Source of the DNA: Symsagittifera roscoffensis
Taxonomy: Eukaryota > Xenacoelomorpha > Acoela > Convolutidae
DNA: 64,000 bases
Direction: 5' to 3'
Assembly (NCBI RefSeq): GCF_963678635.1
Contig: NC_087062.1
Coordinates: forward strand, 74,704,349 to 74,768,348
The position numbers were made by a program, and so were the translations under genes. Shown piece by piece: positions 1 to 11,319 of the stretch (position 1 is its first letter; each line of letters opens with the position of its first letter). Under the pieces are notes generated by a model. The model worked only from the letters and a program-made list of their open reading frames with translations, did not search any database and was not told where the DNA came from.

Positions 1-285
1 CACTTTTTTATATCACTTTTCTTATATCACTTTTTTATATCAATTTTTTCATATCACTTATTTTATATAACCTTTTGATATCACTTTTTTTATATCACTT
101 TTTTAAATCACATTTTTATCACTTTTTTATATCAATTTTTTATATCAATTTTTTTATATCATTTTTTCATATCATTTTTTCATATCATTTTTTTATATCA
201 CTTTTTTTATCAATTTTTTATATCACTTTTTGTATATCACTTTTTATATCACTTTTTTATATCACTTTTAATTTTAATTTCGCTC
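1..285. repeat. T-rich minisatellite (about 13-18 bp unit)
   Basis: Tandem units of the form TATATCACTTTTTT with small length changes in the T run fill this stretch. The same motif reappears at about 21588-21710 on the other side of element E1. The open frame seen through it only reflects the repeat composition (Ile/Ser/Phe-rich) and is not a gene. Confidence 0.85.
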
Positions 286-797
286 GGAAATCTGATAATT
301 AAATTCCATTTTCTAACTTAGAAATCGGGCACATTTTTCGTGATTTTTATGTTTTGCTGTTCGATAGAGCAGTTTGCCTTCCTTTCAACAAATGGAATCA
401 AAAGAACTGAAAAAGAAAATAAGAGTCAAACAGCGAAAAATCAAAAAATGAAAGTGAATAAATTTCCTTTTCCCGACAAAAACAAAAAACATCACCAAGC
501 CATTATAAGAGTACTCCTTACATTCATTAACCTTTAAAATAAGTTTTTTACATTACGCAATGACCGTCCGAGAAAAATAAAAACTTGTTCTCGGCCTTCA
601 AAAAAAAATCAGTTGCTCAATTGCATGTATGCTAACTAAACATCAAATCTTTGCTCGCGTTTGATTTGATACCGCCTTTGTATTTCGTTTGGGGGAGACA
701 TCTCATTTGAACCAGTTAAATAATTGTTTCCATCAGGAATATCTCGATATTTTGAAACATCTTAATAAACAAACATTTACATTTAACTCATACTTAC
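286..797. other. AT-rich flank, no gene recognised
   Basis: No repeat family or coding segment I can support. If 798-962 is a real minus-strand exon, this is its downstream intron or 3' region. A minus-strand stretch at about 636-761 is open and ends in a stop, but its phase does not fit the exon. Confidence 0.4.
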
Positions 798-962
798 GGT
801 TAAGCCAGCAAAACATCTGACTAATCGAAAAGTAACCCGCCATTGCTGAGTCGCTTTTATTTTCTTATAGGACAAATTAAATTTCAGCATTCCCCAATGT
901 ACGAGCATCGTCGCAGAAGAATAAAGAATAACCGTCAGCCCTATCGCAAAAATCATGGCTGC
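798..962 (-). CDS. Candidate host-gene exon, hydrophobic segment
   Basis: A 165-nt segment, exactly 55 codons in phase 0, is bounded on the minus strand by a pyrimidine-rich acceptor (TTTATTTTTCAG) and a consensus donor (GTAAGT). The first 25 or so residues are hydrophobic (AAMIFAIGLTVILYSS...), like a membrane helix, followed by a basic stretch (KKIKATQQWR) and another mildly hydrophobic part. I do not recognise the protein; a multi-pass membrane protein or transporter would fit. The flanks are AT-rich and intron-like, and E1 begins 290 bp away on the upstream side, so E1 may sit in an intron of this gene. The splice sites and exact triplet length support it; I see no convincing neighbouring exon. 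Confidence 0.45.
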
Positions 963-1252
963 CTGAAAAATAAACACAGAAGTGAAAAAGGTTCATTTTC
1001 AAGGCTTTTTATCATATATAATGCCAAACTGAAATCAAACACTAGACAAACAGCATGTGTTGTCAAAGCCATAGCAAATACGAACCCCTTGCATATCATA
1101 AATCTAGAAGACAACATTAAACACAAACTCACGTTTTCACTCTCTAAAATACCTGTTTACTAAACAGATGCGAAGCAGATCTTCGTATCACTTAGCGTAG
1201 CATTGCAAGCCAGCAAATAGTAGTGAAATAACTTTTAAAAAAAAATAACATA

Positions 1253-2134
1253 TGTAACATTCGTCTACTGTAGTCACACATGAGGCTTAAGAAAAATAGG
1301 CCCTATAACCATTGGCTCAAGAGTCAGGGACACTATCTCTTGTGTTTTTCTACCTCAAATCAGTCGGAGCCAATTCGGTTCGCTTGTGACATGAGACTAC
1401 GACCCGTTACAGCTTAAAGGCTACTACCAAAATATCCCCCCACTCTAGAAATAAGAACGTCCCCATACTTAGGTCTCTAGATACCCAAAATACATGAGCG
1501 CCGTTAAAAACCGGGTCACAACAATCCGTTAAAATACTTTTTATCAGACAGTGGAACTTTGATCCATTTCAGATGGATCAACCTAAAACTCGCCTTACCT
1601 CAACATAACAATCATAAAACACACTCTAGAAATTTAAATTGAGTACTCACATCGTATCACGCTCAAGAACTGGGAGTAATTAAGTCGGTAATCAACTCGA
1701 GAATTAAATAATGTAACTAAATGAGTTTAATGTTTATCAGTTTCAATAACAGGACCAAGTTTGAACTCTAGAGTATGGTTTCTCGTGAACCATTGGGACA
1801 CTCAAGCTGTCCACCTTTCCATCGAAGGTTCACTCTAGTCCAGTTTGAATGATAATCCAGTCGAGTAATAATAGTCCAATTCTCTGGAATACGCTTCCTT
1901 CTGTTTCAGATAGGACAGCTCTACTCTAATTTTATTGTGACTACTGCTTTGTCTGGCAACTTTTCCGCGATTGTTACTCGATCGTTCTGATTTCTCTTTT
2001 TCGGTTTTCAGTTATCGCGAGAAAATCGTGCATGACAGGCTCCATTCGAATTTTTGAAAAATCAAATTTCACTCCAAAATTAAGCGTTCTTGTTTTTCTC
2101 AAGGTCAAACTTCCAAATATGACCGACTGGCACA
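1253..2134 (-). repeat. E1 3' LTR
   Basis: This 882-bp repeat matches 20592-21496 almost base for base. It starts TGTGCC and ends TGTTACA on the minus strand, the usual TG...CA ends. It contains the conserved hairpin 1559-1581 (TTGATCCAT / ATGGATCAA) just before the poly(A) region. It lacks the 23-nt palindrome present in the 5' LTR: the flanking bases join exactly. Confidence 0.93.
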
Positions 2135-2562
2135 TACTCCCCGGACTCAAGATCGATGTCCTCATCGCGTGCTGTCGTCTGCCAGTGAGTCCCAGAAAAC
2201 CGAATGTTGCTCAAGGTACAGTGCCAGTGGTCATTTACAGAAGTTTGCAGCAGACTTAAGCTTATCTACACCCCAAAATTCACGGCCATGTAAAATTTTC
2301 ACACTATCGCTAAACAGCAATCAAAATCTGCACACATCTGCACCCTTGAATTCTCGCTTTTCAAGCCAATTCTTTAAAATTTCTTTTGTCCCATTCAATC
2401 AGGAAATTGTCATGCAGCATTTTGATTTATTTAGTAAATATAACATATTAATAACAATATCTGATTCGTTAAAATTTATTTTTCGTGAACCCAGGTTTCA
2501 TCCGGATTCACACTCAAGCCCCCCTTCCCTCTCAAGACTCAAGATCTCTTTGAACCATCCGC
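2135..2562 (-). other. E1 3' untranslated region with inverted LTR-end copy
   Basis: Non-coding stretch between the ORF2 stop and the 3' LTR. It is conserved with E2 43196-43625. Positions 2221-2247 hold an inverted, imperfect copy of the first 27-28 nt of the LTR, which lies about 87 nt away (2106-2133). The 45 nt next to the LTR are nearly identical in E1 and E2. There is no long purine run at the LTR edge; only GGGGAGTA abuts it. Confidence 0.7.
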
Positions 2563-3486
2563 TCATTTCGCACTCTTCGCCTTGGAGGTGCCGTACCCTG
2601 AGGTACTAGATACGGCAAACTGTTTCACCAGTTCTTCTTCATCATCGGAGCTAATCACGATCTCCTCCCAAGCCTTCAGCTGTTCATAGGATCGCATCCA
2701 TTCCCTTTGCTCCTGCAACCTCTTTGCCTGGTTGGGTAGTGCCTTCACCCTAGATTCCCGGTTTAAACAAAAGGAGTTGTGCAGGCTCAGGCTCACGTTC
2801 TTCGCCAAGTCCTCCTGTAGTATCGATTCCCTCGCTTTGGTATTGTCTCTAGACATTTTACCCACTCTTTTCCATCCTGTCGTGATCGCATTTTGATGGG
2901 TTAACAGGGGTCTCTTGAAAGCTTCCGGCCCAATCTCGGCCTGGAACTGTCGATACTCCTTTTGATGCTTTCTCATGTGATCTTTCGTTGTCATGTATAA
3001 CCAAGACGTCAGTGTCGCTCGAAACCATTGAAAGTACCTCAAGCGGCTCCATACGTGTCTGACTTCCATTGGTATGGCGAATACTTTGCATGCAGTCTCA
3101 AACAACTCGAGTCTCCTGCTGTAGTCTATCGCATATATTGACTCAGCCGTTGGCGTCTTCGCTTCCCGATACTTCGTTATATTCTCTTCTATCCATCTCA
3201 GAGTCAGCATCGTACTCACTACTAAGAGCGTCACCTTCTGCCGGTGATCCGGTAATCCGATCGACCGAATTTCTTCCATATCCCACACCAGGCAGAGGTT
3301 CTTGTGATCTGGATACCACACCGTTTGTGCCAAACAGTGGCATGGGCATTCTCCATGGGTGATCTCAATGCTCCTGAGGTTACGCTCCCCCGAGGCTTCC
3401 AAGAGAGGCTCAAGCTCCATCATTTTCTCATGCATCGTGTCATTCTCTCCCATGTTTGGAGCACCCCCCACAGGTTTTCCGATCAT
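2563..3486 (-). pseudogene. E1 ORF2 fragment, C-terminus
   Basis: Last 307 codons of the giant accessory protein ORF2, ending at the natural stop (matched by E2 43195). A motif PCHCLAQTVWYP near residue 47 is kept in E2 and as PCHCLLQTWWYP in the distant E3 copy, so it is probably functional, perhaps metal-binding. The tail is acidic (SSDDEEE). The fragment is separated from the next upstream piece (3493-3867) only by a TGA that reads AGA in E2, so it was one frame with it. No known family recognised. Confidence 0.75.
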
Positions 3487-3492
3487 GTTTTG

Positions 3493-3867
3493 TCACTCGT
3501 GATCGCTTGTGTTCTCACTTTCCAATTTCAAAAGCTCTTCTCCCCAGATTTCACTCAAGTCATCTCTCAACTCTTTCGGTACTGTCCCTCTGATTTTCCT
3601 CAACAACTTGTGCGAGTGATGCGATACCCGAGCCAACCTCACGCACTTGGGCACTGAGAAGGCCTTGTCCACCAATATTCTCTGGCTGGATGCCTCCACC
3701 ATCGCCATGTGCAGTGGGTAGTGGCTTCCGCACAAATTGGCCATCATTGACCCTATCAGGGATTTTGCGGTCAAAAGCAGGCCATAAGCTTCGCTCATGG
3801 GAAACCCCATTTCCGCCTCGAGACCAACCTTCCAGCTCCGGATATGTTTTTGAGTCACCTGCAACAC
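3493..3867 (-). pseudogene. E1 ORF2 fragment
   Basis: 124 codons in frame with both neighbours once nonsense codons are ignored. The upstream TAG (after ...LSVES) is TGG in E2. Contains the segment FSVPKCVRLAR, which is preserved in E2 and E3. Function unknown; part of the unannotated C-terminal third of ORF2. Confidence 0.7.
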
Positions 3868-3873
3868 CCCAGG

Positions 3874-4404
3874 CTATGATTCCACGCTCAACGCCGTCAC
3901 TAAATGGTGTTCAGTCTCTAGCCTCTCCAGTGACTGCAGACTACACATTCTCGAGAAGAATCCGAGAGCTGTCGCTCTGTTCACCGTAGTTCTGGCGTAA
4001 CACTCCTCCACTATTTGTACTTCCCTTTTCTCCCTTTCCGTGATGTCTTCAAACCAAGTAACCAGATCTTCTTTTTGAAACGACAGTATCCTGACACATG
4101 ATCGTCCATCGCAGGTGTGCTCTCCACTCCCACACGTAGAATCCAGACAGCTTCCCGGCTCCATCTTCTTTGCTGACTCGAGATTGTTCGTCTTTTCGCC
4201 TGACTCCTTCATCTGAGGTAAGATCAGTTTGTGCACCACACTCATTTTTGCCAAATCTTCATCTTCCGTTGGTGCTAACCTCACCCGCTCGGTGGTCTCC
4301 TCGATCAAACTCGCGTGGGGATGTGGGCACCAGGAGGGTCTTAGTAACTTCCATACCACTCCCAAGTTTGTGATCAACAAGCCATTGCCATCACCCATGT
4401 TCAC
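3874..4404 (-). pseudogene. E1 ORF2 fragment with Cys/His cluster
   Basis: 176 codons. Near residues 107-126 is a cysteine cluster (CLDSTCGSGEHTCDGRSC), matched in E2 by CLDLTCGGGGHTCDGRSC: two CX4C pairs with a His between, which could bind zinc. In E3 the first cysteines are lost while ICGGLDC remains. The fragment overlaps the next upstream one by a few bases because of a small frameshift private to E1. Confidence 0.7.
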
Positions 4405-5804
4405 TTCAACTCTCTTGTTCGAGCGCGGTATGCCTCCGGTGTTTTCTCAAGAATCAGGCCCAGGCTCGGCCTCTCTTTCTCCACCGCGTCTATTTCCACT
4501 ATTTTTTCTGTCCAAAACTTCAGCAGCTCCGCTACCTCGTGGTTCCTGTGAGCGCCTCCAGTTTCTGAGTCTAAGAAGGGGTTGTAGGCTATCCCCATCA
4601 CTCCCGACACGTATTGGTATTCCCCCTTCTCACTGAGTCTCGAGTACTGCTCTGGCGAGGCCAGGTTACGGTGAACATCATGTTCTTCTTCGAACTTCTT
4701 ATTGTAAAACCTCCGTACCTCGTCCAGCTTTCTGTGGTTCTCTAGGGATAGTCTGGAACCATCTTCCTTTTCTATTCCAGTACTCTGATACACGTTTAAG
4801 ATGATCGTTGAGACTCTTTTTTCCACGGTTTTACTTCCGCTTGCTCTTTGGTGGCACGCCAAGATGGTGCTGTCAGACATCATTGACATTATCCATCTCA
4901 AGAAACATGTGGCATCCTTCCTCCTAGCCAGGCTCAAGCCTGAAATATCCCTGGCCACGTGCTGCATCAGTGCTTGATACACTTCTAGCTTCTTGCTTCC
5001 CAACTTCAACCTGTCATACGAGGTCAGTGTCTCCAACTCTATTCCCACCAGACTCCAGGTGAACATCAATTGTTCTGCGGTTCTAACGAAGGGATTCGCC
5101 ATCAAGGGCGGTGCTGATGAGGGTGTCCTCATTGCCTCTTCAAAATGATCCTTCAATAAGTTCTGCCAGGACCTCTTCAGCTGGTTCGCCAATTCTATCT
5201 TGTTAACCTCAGCCTTTTGCTGGGTGGCCCAATTGCGTCGTTTGCGAGCTACTCCACTGTTCAACTTCTTCAAGCAGTCTTCCATTTCCTTCAATGTCTC
5301 GAGGGCCACCCACCATGGCCGGGAGGTGTTCCTCGTCTTGCTCCTCTCCAGTGGATCACTCGTCACTTGCTTCCCCGTGGCCTGGTGTCCCTTCGAGACC
5401 CATTCCTTGCCGACATCCACTTCCCATGTCTGTCCGTCCGTTGAACCTCTCTCCACGTTTATCTTCTGGGGCTTGAAGTCTTCCTCCGATGTCGAACTGG
5501 TGGAAGCCTCTATTTCCCTCTCTACTTCGAGTGGTCTTCTGAGCTCCGTGTTGCTCTTGTATGCCGCCGTCTTGCATCGCGCCAAAACCATGGGCGCCGT
5601 CTCTCTCAAGTTTCCTTCCGAGACAGCATCCACTGAAGGACTACTCAATCCCTCTACTTCTCTCTTCCTCTTGCCAGTCTTCACATCTCTGCTTGAGGGT
5701 GTTGTGGTCATCATCACTGATTCGACCTCTCTGTCTACCTCCAACCCTTCCAACTCTTGCCTCCCCCCTGCTCGAGCCTTAAGGATATTAGTACTTTTAA
5801 TCAT
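4401..5804 (-). pseudogene. E1 ORF2 fragment (467 codons)
   Basis: A long open stretch matching E2 about 40080-41330. It is mostly helical and charged in appearance; no known domain recognised. A polar, Ser/Thr/Lys-rich N-terminal part (residues about 25-150) looks disordered and may be a linker. It ends in a frameshift private to E1; the E2 protein continues through the same point. Confidence 0.7.
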
Positions 5805-5906
5805 ATTAATAGTCCCAACCTTATCCCCTTTTATATCATCAACTATTTTATCTACAGTTTTTTGTTTCAGAGTAGAGCTGTCTTCACATTTTTCTTCTCT
5901 AGTCTT

Positions 5907-6953
5907 TTATCGTGAATTCCTCATCTCTATCAGCTTGTTCAGCAGCTCCTTTCTCGCCTTCTCATCCAGGCCCGTCCCCATCAGAAGCGGTTCTCCAAAC
6001 TTCACGACTGTGTCCCACAGTTCATCCTTGAATTTGTCCAGCGTCGTCTCGCTGCCTACTTCTTGATTGAATTCCTTCAAGAACTTTTGCCAAGCGTCGT
6101 CCTCCAGAGTCCCCAGGAACATGTCCTTATTTCCTTCGAATGTATTCTTTTCCCTTTCCTCCGAACTCAAGAGTATCATCCCCATATTGGAGGTCTCGCT
6201 CGCCAATGGCAATTCCAGATTCTTCCGGGGAGACGGGGTCAGAGGTGGAGTGGCAGTATCTGCCCAATTCTCCTCACTCAAGTCTTTCAACAGCTCTTGA
6301 GTGGTAAGCTCCTCACCTGATGGTCTTAGTTCAGGCGTATTCCCCACTTCCATGTCCTCGCCGGCTTCGCTGAGAGTTTCATCCATACTCTCTTCTTCTG
6401 ACTCAGCTCTTCTTCTCTCGAGAATTCTTTTGAACCGGTCTTCCATGGGTCCACTCCTCTTGTCTCCAGGTGTATCTACTGACAGTGGTGATGGTGTCGC
6501 CGGGTCCAATCTCTTGTACTCCGTCAGGGCCACATACAGTTGACCTGCTGCTTCCAGTTCTTTTCCCTCCTGTCTCATTTCCACCTGTTCTAAGCCATAG
6601 GGTGCCCTATAATTTCGTGTCGCGAATTTCATGTCGTCCACCAATGCAACATGCCCCTCCATCATGATCATCCTGCCATCATCCCATATTGGTAGCATGT
6701 TCTCAAGTCCCTCCTGCTCAAGAGCTCTCAAGACCTTTCGCACCTCATATCCGGGGGGCTGCGAGCCTCTAATCTTTTTTGCTTGCGTCGTCCACAAATT
6801 TATCTTCGCCTCGCTAGTGTGGAAATAAACCGCCGCCGTATAGCCGACGAACAGGGGGTCCCAGTCATCAGTAAAGTCTTTCTGCATTTCCTCCGTTGTC
6901 ATCCTCGCAATTATGGATGGAACTACTAAGGGACTGTTCATCCCTAAGGTCAT
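5907..6953 (-). pseudogene. E1 ORF2 fragment (348 codons)
   Basis: Matches E2 38900-39960. The first 130 residues look globular (IWDDGRMIMMEGHVALVDDMKFATRNYRAPYG region), followed by an acidic, Pro/Ser/Thr-rich linker and a second helical segment (WQKFLKEFNQEVGSETTL). It is separated from 6972-7811 by a TAG where E2 has GAA. It ends at a TAA within a stretch that stays open in E2. Function unknown. Confidence 0.7.
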
Positions 6954-6971
6954 CCTCCTGACTATCGGGAA

Positions 6972-7811
6972 CTAAGGTATGGTGGCTGGCAGGATTTCTT
7001 TCTCCATTATGGCCTCCAGCTCCCTCTTAACCAGTGCAAAGCTGTCCTTCCAAGCAGGAATCCTCAAGATCTCCCGTCCGTCTGCTGCCAGTGGGTTCAA
7101 GTTCCAGAACTTGGGATATGTCTCGATGGGGCCCTCGCGTTTGCCTCCCATTCTACATTGCAGCTGTCCCCTGAAGTTGTACACTATCAACTCGGCATCT
7201 TTCACTTTTCCAAAGAGTACCGTATTGCTCATTTGTGCCCTGAGCACCTCCTGCCGACACCAATTGAGCGCCGTCCCATCCAGTACGCTGATAAGACTCA
7301 AGTGCGTTACAGAGTAACGATACGTTGTCACCAGGGGATCTGGAAATGCTCCATTTACCACCTCCATTACCACCTCCATTAGACCCCGGATTATCCCCAT
7401 CGGGTCCGACCTCATTGCCAGGCACAGGTCCATCAACAGAGGCATACCTCCATTCATCTTCTTCCACTCTTCTCTCGATTTTGGGTTCTTCTCTTCACCC
7501 GTCATGTGCCGATTCTGCATCATGAGGTATTGCACTAACAGCGTCTTCAACCCCGCGGCACACTTGTAGGAATAGGTGTCGATACTCGAGTGTACCTTCC
7601 CCATTGACAGGGGCTCCCCATATTTCATGAATCGATGAAATGACACCAGTTCCCCATGGGTTAAGAGCACTAGTGCCAGATACCCATCAACCCGAAGTGT
7701 CTCCACTCCTCGACTAAACATGTACGCTGGGCCCATGTTGAACAAATATCTGGGGTAGACCAGATATAAAGCCAAGAGCAGGCTGATGGGCAAGCCCAGT
7801 ATCTCCTGCAC
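6972..7811 (-). pseudogene. E1 ORF2 fragment (279 codons)
   Basis: Homologous to E2 38060-38885 and, at lower identity, to E3 49700-50480. Conserved islands are GVETLRxDGYL, GGMPLLxDLxLAMRxD, and LxxALNWC. Conservation between the close E2 and distant E3 copies indicates a constrained protein. No known family recognised. The N-terminus is a frameshift junction with 7714-8274, not a real start. Confidence 0.72.
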
Positions 7812-8274
7812 GAAGGCTCCAAAGATAGTCGCTTTTGGTGCCGAACATTTCCGCCATGAATTCTTTCCCCCAGCAAGGACTCAAGAACTTAAGAATCTCA
7901 TGATCCCTTCTAGTCCTCAGCTCACCCTCTGCGTGCTCTCTCCAGAACCCTCCAATCGTCACTTCATTGGCTGCCGAGACAAATCTAGCCACCGTCATCT
8001 CTCTTCCTTCGGCCAGCTCCAGTTGTTTCTCCAGAAAACTCCAGACTTGTTTCACGAGGGGTGGTGCTTCCTCCCTCGTCTTATTCGTGGCGTTCTCCAG
8101 CCTTGGTGTCAAAAATGGCCACCAGCCATTCTCTTGCGTCAGACGATATGCCATCGACTCTAATTGTTTCTCCGTGTCGGCCACATTTTTTCTCTCGTTG
8201 CTCGGACCTCTAGACTTGCCGGTGGAACCTGTGATCTTCACCTCCATGCTCCGAAACCACAAGCTGGCCGTCAA
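7714..8274 (-). pseudogene. E1 ORF2 fragment
   Basis: 186 codons, of which roughly the first 150 match E2 37600-38040; the last 35 are out of frame after an E1-specific shift near 7830. It joins 8275-8598 upstream across a TAA that is CAC in E2. Helical and charged; function unknown. Confidence 0.65.
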
Positions 8275-11071
8275 TTAGTTTATTGCCGGGTGATCTTCCC
8301 CGATGACTGGGCTGAACTTGAGTTGCCTGGCAAAGTTCGATATCTCTAGCAAGAGCACCTCGTCCAATACGATCAGGATGTCGGCTAATCCATAAAAGCC
8401 CCTCAGTGCATGAGATATGTCCGCCCATGCTGCTGTCAACTCTGACTTGCGGAGCCTCAGGATCGATGGCTCCAATTCCCGATTGGGGGCTGCCATTAGA
8501 ATTCGCCATTCGTTTCCCTCTGCTATCAGGATCAAGACCGCGTACACGAATTGTAGGGCGGGTGGCATGTTCCCATATCTTCCTCGGTGTTGGTTCATTG
8601 CCCTTCAGCTGCTCAAGAAGTCCCGCCGCGTGCAGATGATCATTCATTCCTGCAAACAATAGCAGCTCAGGCTCACAGGGCATCTCCGACTTTATTGCCA
8701 CCACTAGAGTTAACATCTGGTTTAGTTCGGCTCCTGGCAAAGAGTATATCAGAGTCTCCGGCCAAAACAGCTTAGGAGACGTTCCTTCGAAGTCTGCTCC
8801 CACCACAATGACTACCCTTGCAGCAGCTGGATCTGCTCTATCGTAAACTGCCAAAGTCTTGGCCAACTGGGTGCTCCCACAGGGCTTCCCGTACCTGGGA
8901 TCTTCCGCCAATTTCGAGCCTTCGTACGCGGCATCTGGCAATTCCATTTCCCCCGGATTCAGCAGCTTGTCCACCACCCTCAATTGTGCCGCGGTCGCCA
9001 ATCTGATCCTGGCGATGCTCGTTCGGTGTTTGGGGGGTTTTGCTATGAGTCCAGGACTCCCCAGCAGCTTGAGAGGCTTATGGTTGATGGGTCCCATGAT
9101 CGCTTTTGTGGGAATTCCGGTCAGGTCCGCGGTCTCCATCAGTTTTGCTCTCGAGAAGTGCGCCTCATGAGCCTTCAACCAGTCCACGCAATGGTGTCTG
9201 CTCAAGTCTTCGTGCGACACTCGTTCAATACCCAGAGTCTCCGCCAGTTCTCGCCTGCATTCCAAACCTTCTAGGTCCAGCCCTTTCACCTTCTCTGGAT
9301 ATCTCAAGCGAGCGGTCTCCATAGGCCTCTCCACCCGCTTGCTCTCTGCCACTACCACTGAGGATATTGCCGAACCTGGAGGCGTTGATGACGTCACCTC
9401 CTCAGACTCCATTTGCGTGGCACTCGGCAATCTGGCCTGGTTGCTCCTTGAGCTGTCTCTAGTTTCGACCCTCGGTCCCAAACGACTAGACAAGGCCCTC
9501 GAGGCAGGGAATGGTGGGTTCGGAGGTGGCCCCAATGTGAATTGGGCCGTCTCTAGCAGATCCGCCTCTAGCTCATTTATGTGTCCTTGAAAGACGTCAT
9601 TCAGCCACTCTGCTCCCCTCGGTCTGTCGAAGTGGATTCCATCACTGGAGGTGTCTTCAGGGAATCCCGCTTGCTCCATGCGCTCCGCCACGTCCAACAA
9701 TCTGATGGGGAGCACACGCTTCCGGTGGATTTCTCGGATCACCCCGTTTAGTTTCCGCACCTTCTCGTTCATTTCCAAGGCGTGCTGATCGAACTTCATG
9801 TTATAAGGGACAGTACATACGGTCAACAGGATGGGATCCATCTGGATCCTCAGTTCCTCAAGAAGGCAGCTCATCTTGTCGTGCAGCCTCGTTACTTTCC
9901 TCGCTTCTCCCCTTGATACATCATTCGTTCCGATCATCAGGGTCACCGTGTATACTTTTTTCATTCCTAGCATCTCAAGCGTTGCCAATATCTGTGGCGT
10001 GGCAGCTCCAGCGAAACTCAAGATTCCTGTCTGCCAGTGCGATTGGATCCGGGTCAACACCCGCACTAGGCTGTCCCCTATAATCAGGTGGACCGCGCCT
10101 TCTGGCACACGGGGTGGCGCAAGATATTCCACCCAGGCTGCATCATGAAAGCAATCCCTCCTGGCCTTCTGTTCCGCATTCCAATCCAGCCGATTGTGCC
10201 TGTGGTACCTCTTTTCGGTGTTCTTCTTATAACTCGAGATCATGACGCTCCTGACCGGCTGTTCCCTCCACGTTGGAGGAAGCTCCGCCCTTGTCGAACT
10301 TTCACGACTTCTCTGCCGCAATCTCTCGCTCAGCTCCTTCAGACGCGATGAGCTGCCGCTCACCTGACTACCGCTCGAGGTCGAGGTTGGGGTATATCCC
10401 GGCAGTACCACATCCATCAGCGGGCGTATGGGTTGCGTTTCTAAGCTACGCAAGGAGGACGTTGCTTCATTCGGTATCCAGACTTCCAACCCTTCACTCA
10501 TGTATTCTCGAGCCTCGCGGTCAAGGTTGAACCGTCCTCTTGCCCTGGGGGCTTCATCCACTTCCATGCGTGATTCTGGCCTCGAGCTGGTAACCACTCG
10601 CTCCTTTGGCCTGGCTCCCTTCTGTGCATCAAGTTCACGTTGTCGTTGTTCTATTCTCTCCATCTCCGACTTCAGTTGCTCACAATTCGCGGCATTCTCC
10701 CGCACCCTTAGTTCCTGCTGATGTTCAGCCCGCACCATCTCAAGCAACCTCAGAGTCTGATCTCGTTCGTTGACCGCCTGGTCCCTTTCCAGCTGAGCCT
10801 TTTCCCGATCCAGCTTAGCCTGATCCCGATCGAGCTTCGCCTTGTTCCTTTCCCTCTGCGTCTTCTCGAGTTCTTTCTTTAGAACACCAAGATCCGGATA
10901 TGCCTCAGTCGTCTGTTGCGCTCGCATCATCGATGGCACCTTACTCGAGCTCTGGCCTGTCGATCTTGCTGATGGCCTAGTTGGTAGTGGGAATTCTCCT
11001 GCGCCATATTCGGTATTGTTACTCAGGCCAGGATTCCTTGCCAAGTCAAAGCCCCTTATTCCTCCATCCAC
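8210..11071 (-). pseudogene. E1 ORF2, main fragment: coiled coil plus two SGNH-like domains
   Basis: 953 codons. Residues about 60-135 form a heptad-rich coiled coil (repeated LDRDQAKLDREKAQ-type units). After a basic linker, residues about 325-500 are an SGNH/GDSL-type hydrolase domain: block I IIGDSLVR (Ser), block II FAGAA (Gly), block III GTNDVSRG (Asn), and block V DGIHFD (Asp and His). Such enzymes are esterases or deacetylases. After about 230 residues a second domain repeats the layout: VVGADFEG for block I, LPGAEL for II, FAGMNDHLHAAG for III. The nucleophilic serine is gone. The reading frame shifts near residue 825, so the last 130 residues are artefactual. CR1-type LINE ORF1 proteins also carry an esterase; finding it in a 3' ORF of a gypsy-like element is unusual. 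Confidence 0.78.
8275..8598 (-). pseudogene. E1 ORF2 fragment, end of second SGNH-like domain
   Basis: 107 codons continuing the second SGNH-like domain that starts in the 8210-11071 frame (frameshift near 8600). Alternating hydrophobic strands (FVYAVLILIAEGN; DILIVLDEVLLLE) fit the last strands of an SGNH fold. The place where a catalytic Asp-x-x-His would sit reads LDEVLLLE, so the catalytic dyad is absent. Confidence 0.6.
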
Positions 11072-11319
11072 ATTCTAAGACAACCATCTGGTCTGTCCTG
11101 ATTTGATATTCCCTCGGTGGTGTAGCCGACCATCAAGACAGCCTCCGTCGCAGACTCCCTGCACTCACCCTGTTCTTCCAACTGGAGGATGGCATTCACC
11201 ATCACTGCCATTCTCTCGTCTATCTGGGTATAATCCAGGTCCCTCAGGCGTCTGTACAGCTCATCGAGAGTAGGCTTCTTCAGGGCCGCGGGCATGGATT
11301 TCCAGAACCTGTCTGCCAT
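11056..11319 (-). pseudogene. E1 ORF2 N-terminus
   Basis: Starts with ATG and MADRFWKSMPAALK, matched by E2 from 34425 (MADRFWKSMPAALK), so this is the true ORF2 start. The first 75 codons are colinear with E2. A 2-nt loss then shifts the frame and the last 12 residues are artefactual; the original frame resumes at 11071. The N-terminal domain is small and helical with no recognised family; with the coiled coil that follows, it could be an oligomerisation module. Confidence 0.75.

Noticed and set aside
636-761. Minus-strand open stretch (SKYRDIPDG...) as the exon after 798-962
   Set aside because: Its frame does not fit the phase-0 donor at 797 and I see no acceptor that would put it in frame.
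843-1163. 106-codon plus-strand ORF
   Set aside because: Shadow of the opposite strand of the candidate exon and AT-rich flank; basic, low-complexity, no splice or start support.
1248-1252. Target-site duplication of E1
   Set aside because: ACATA before and ATACA after share only ATA next to the LTRs; too short to call.
5200-6066. 288-codon plus-strand ORF opposite E1 ORF2 (also 11912-12541, 13958-14470)
   Set aside because: Ser/Leu/Pro-rich translation antisense to conserved coding sequence; not preserved as a frame in E2.
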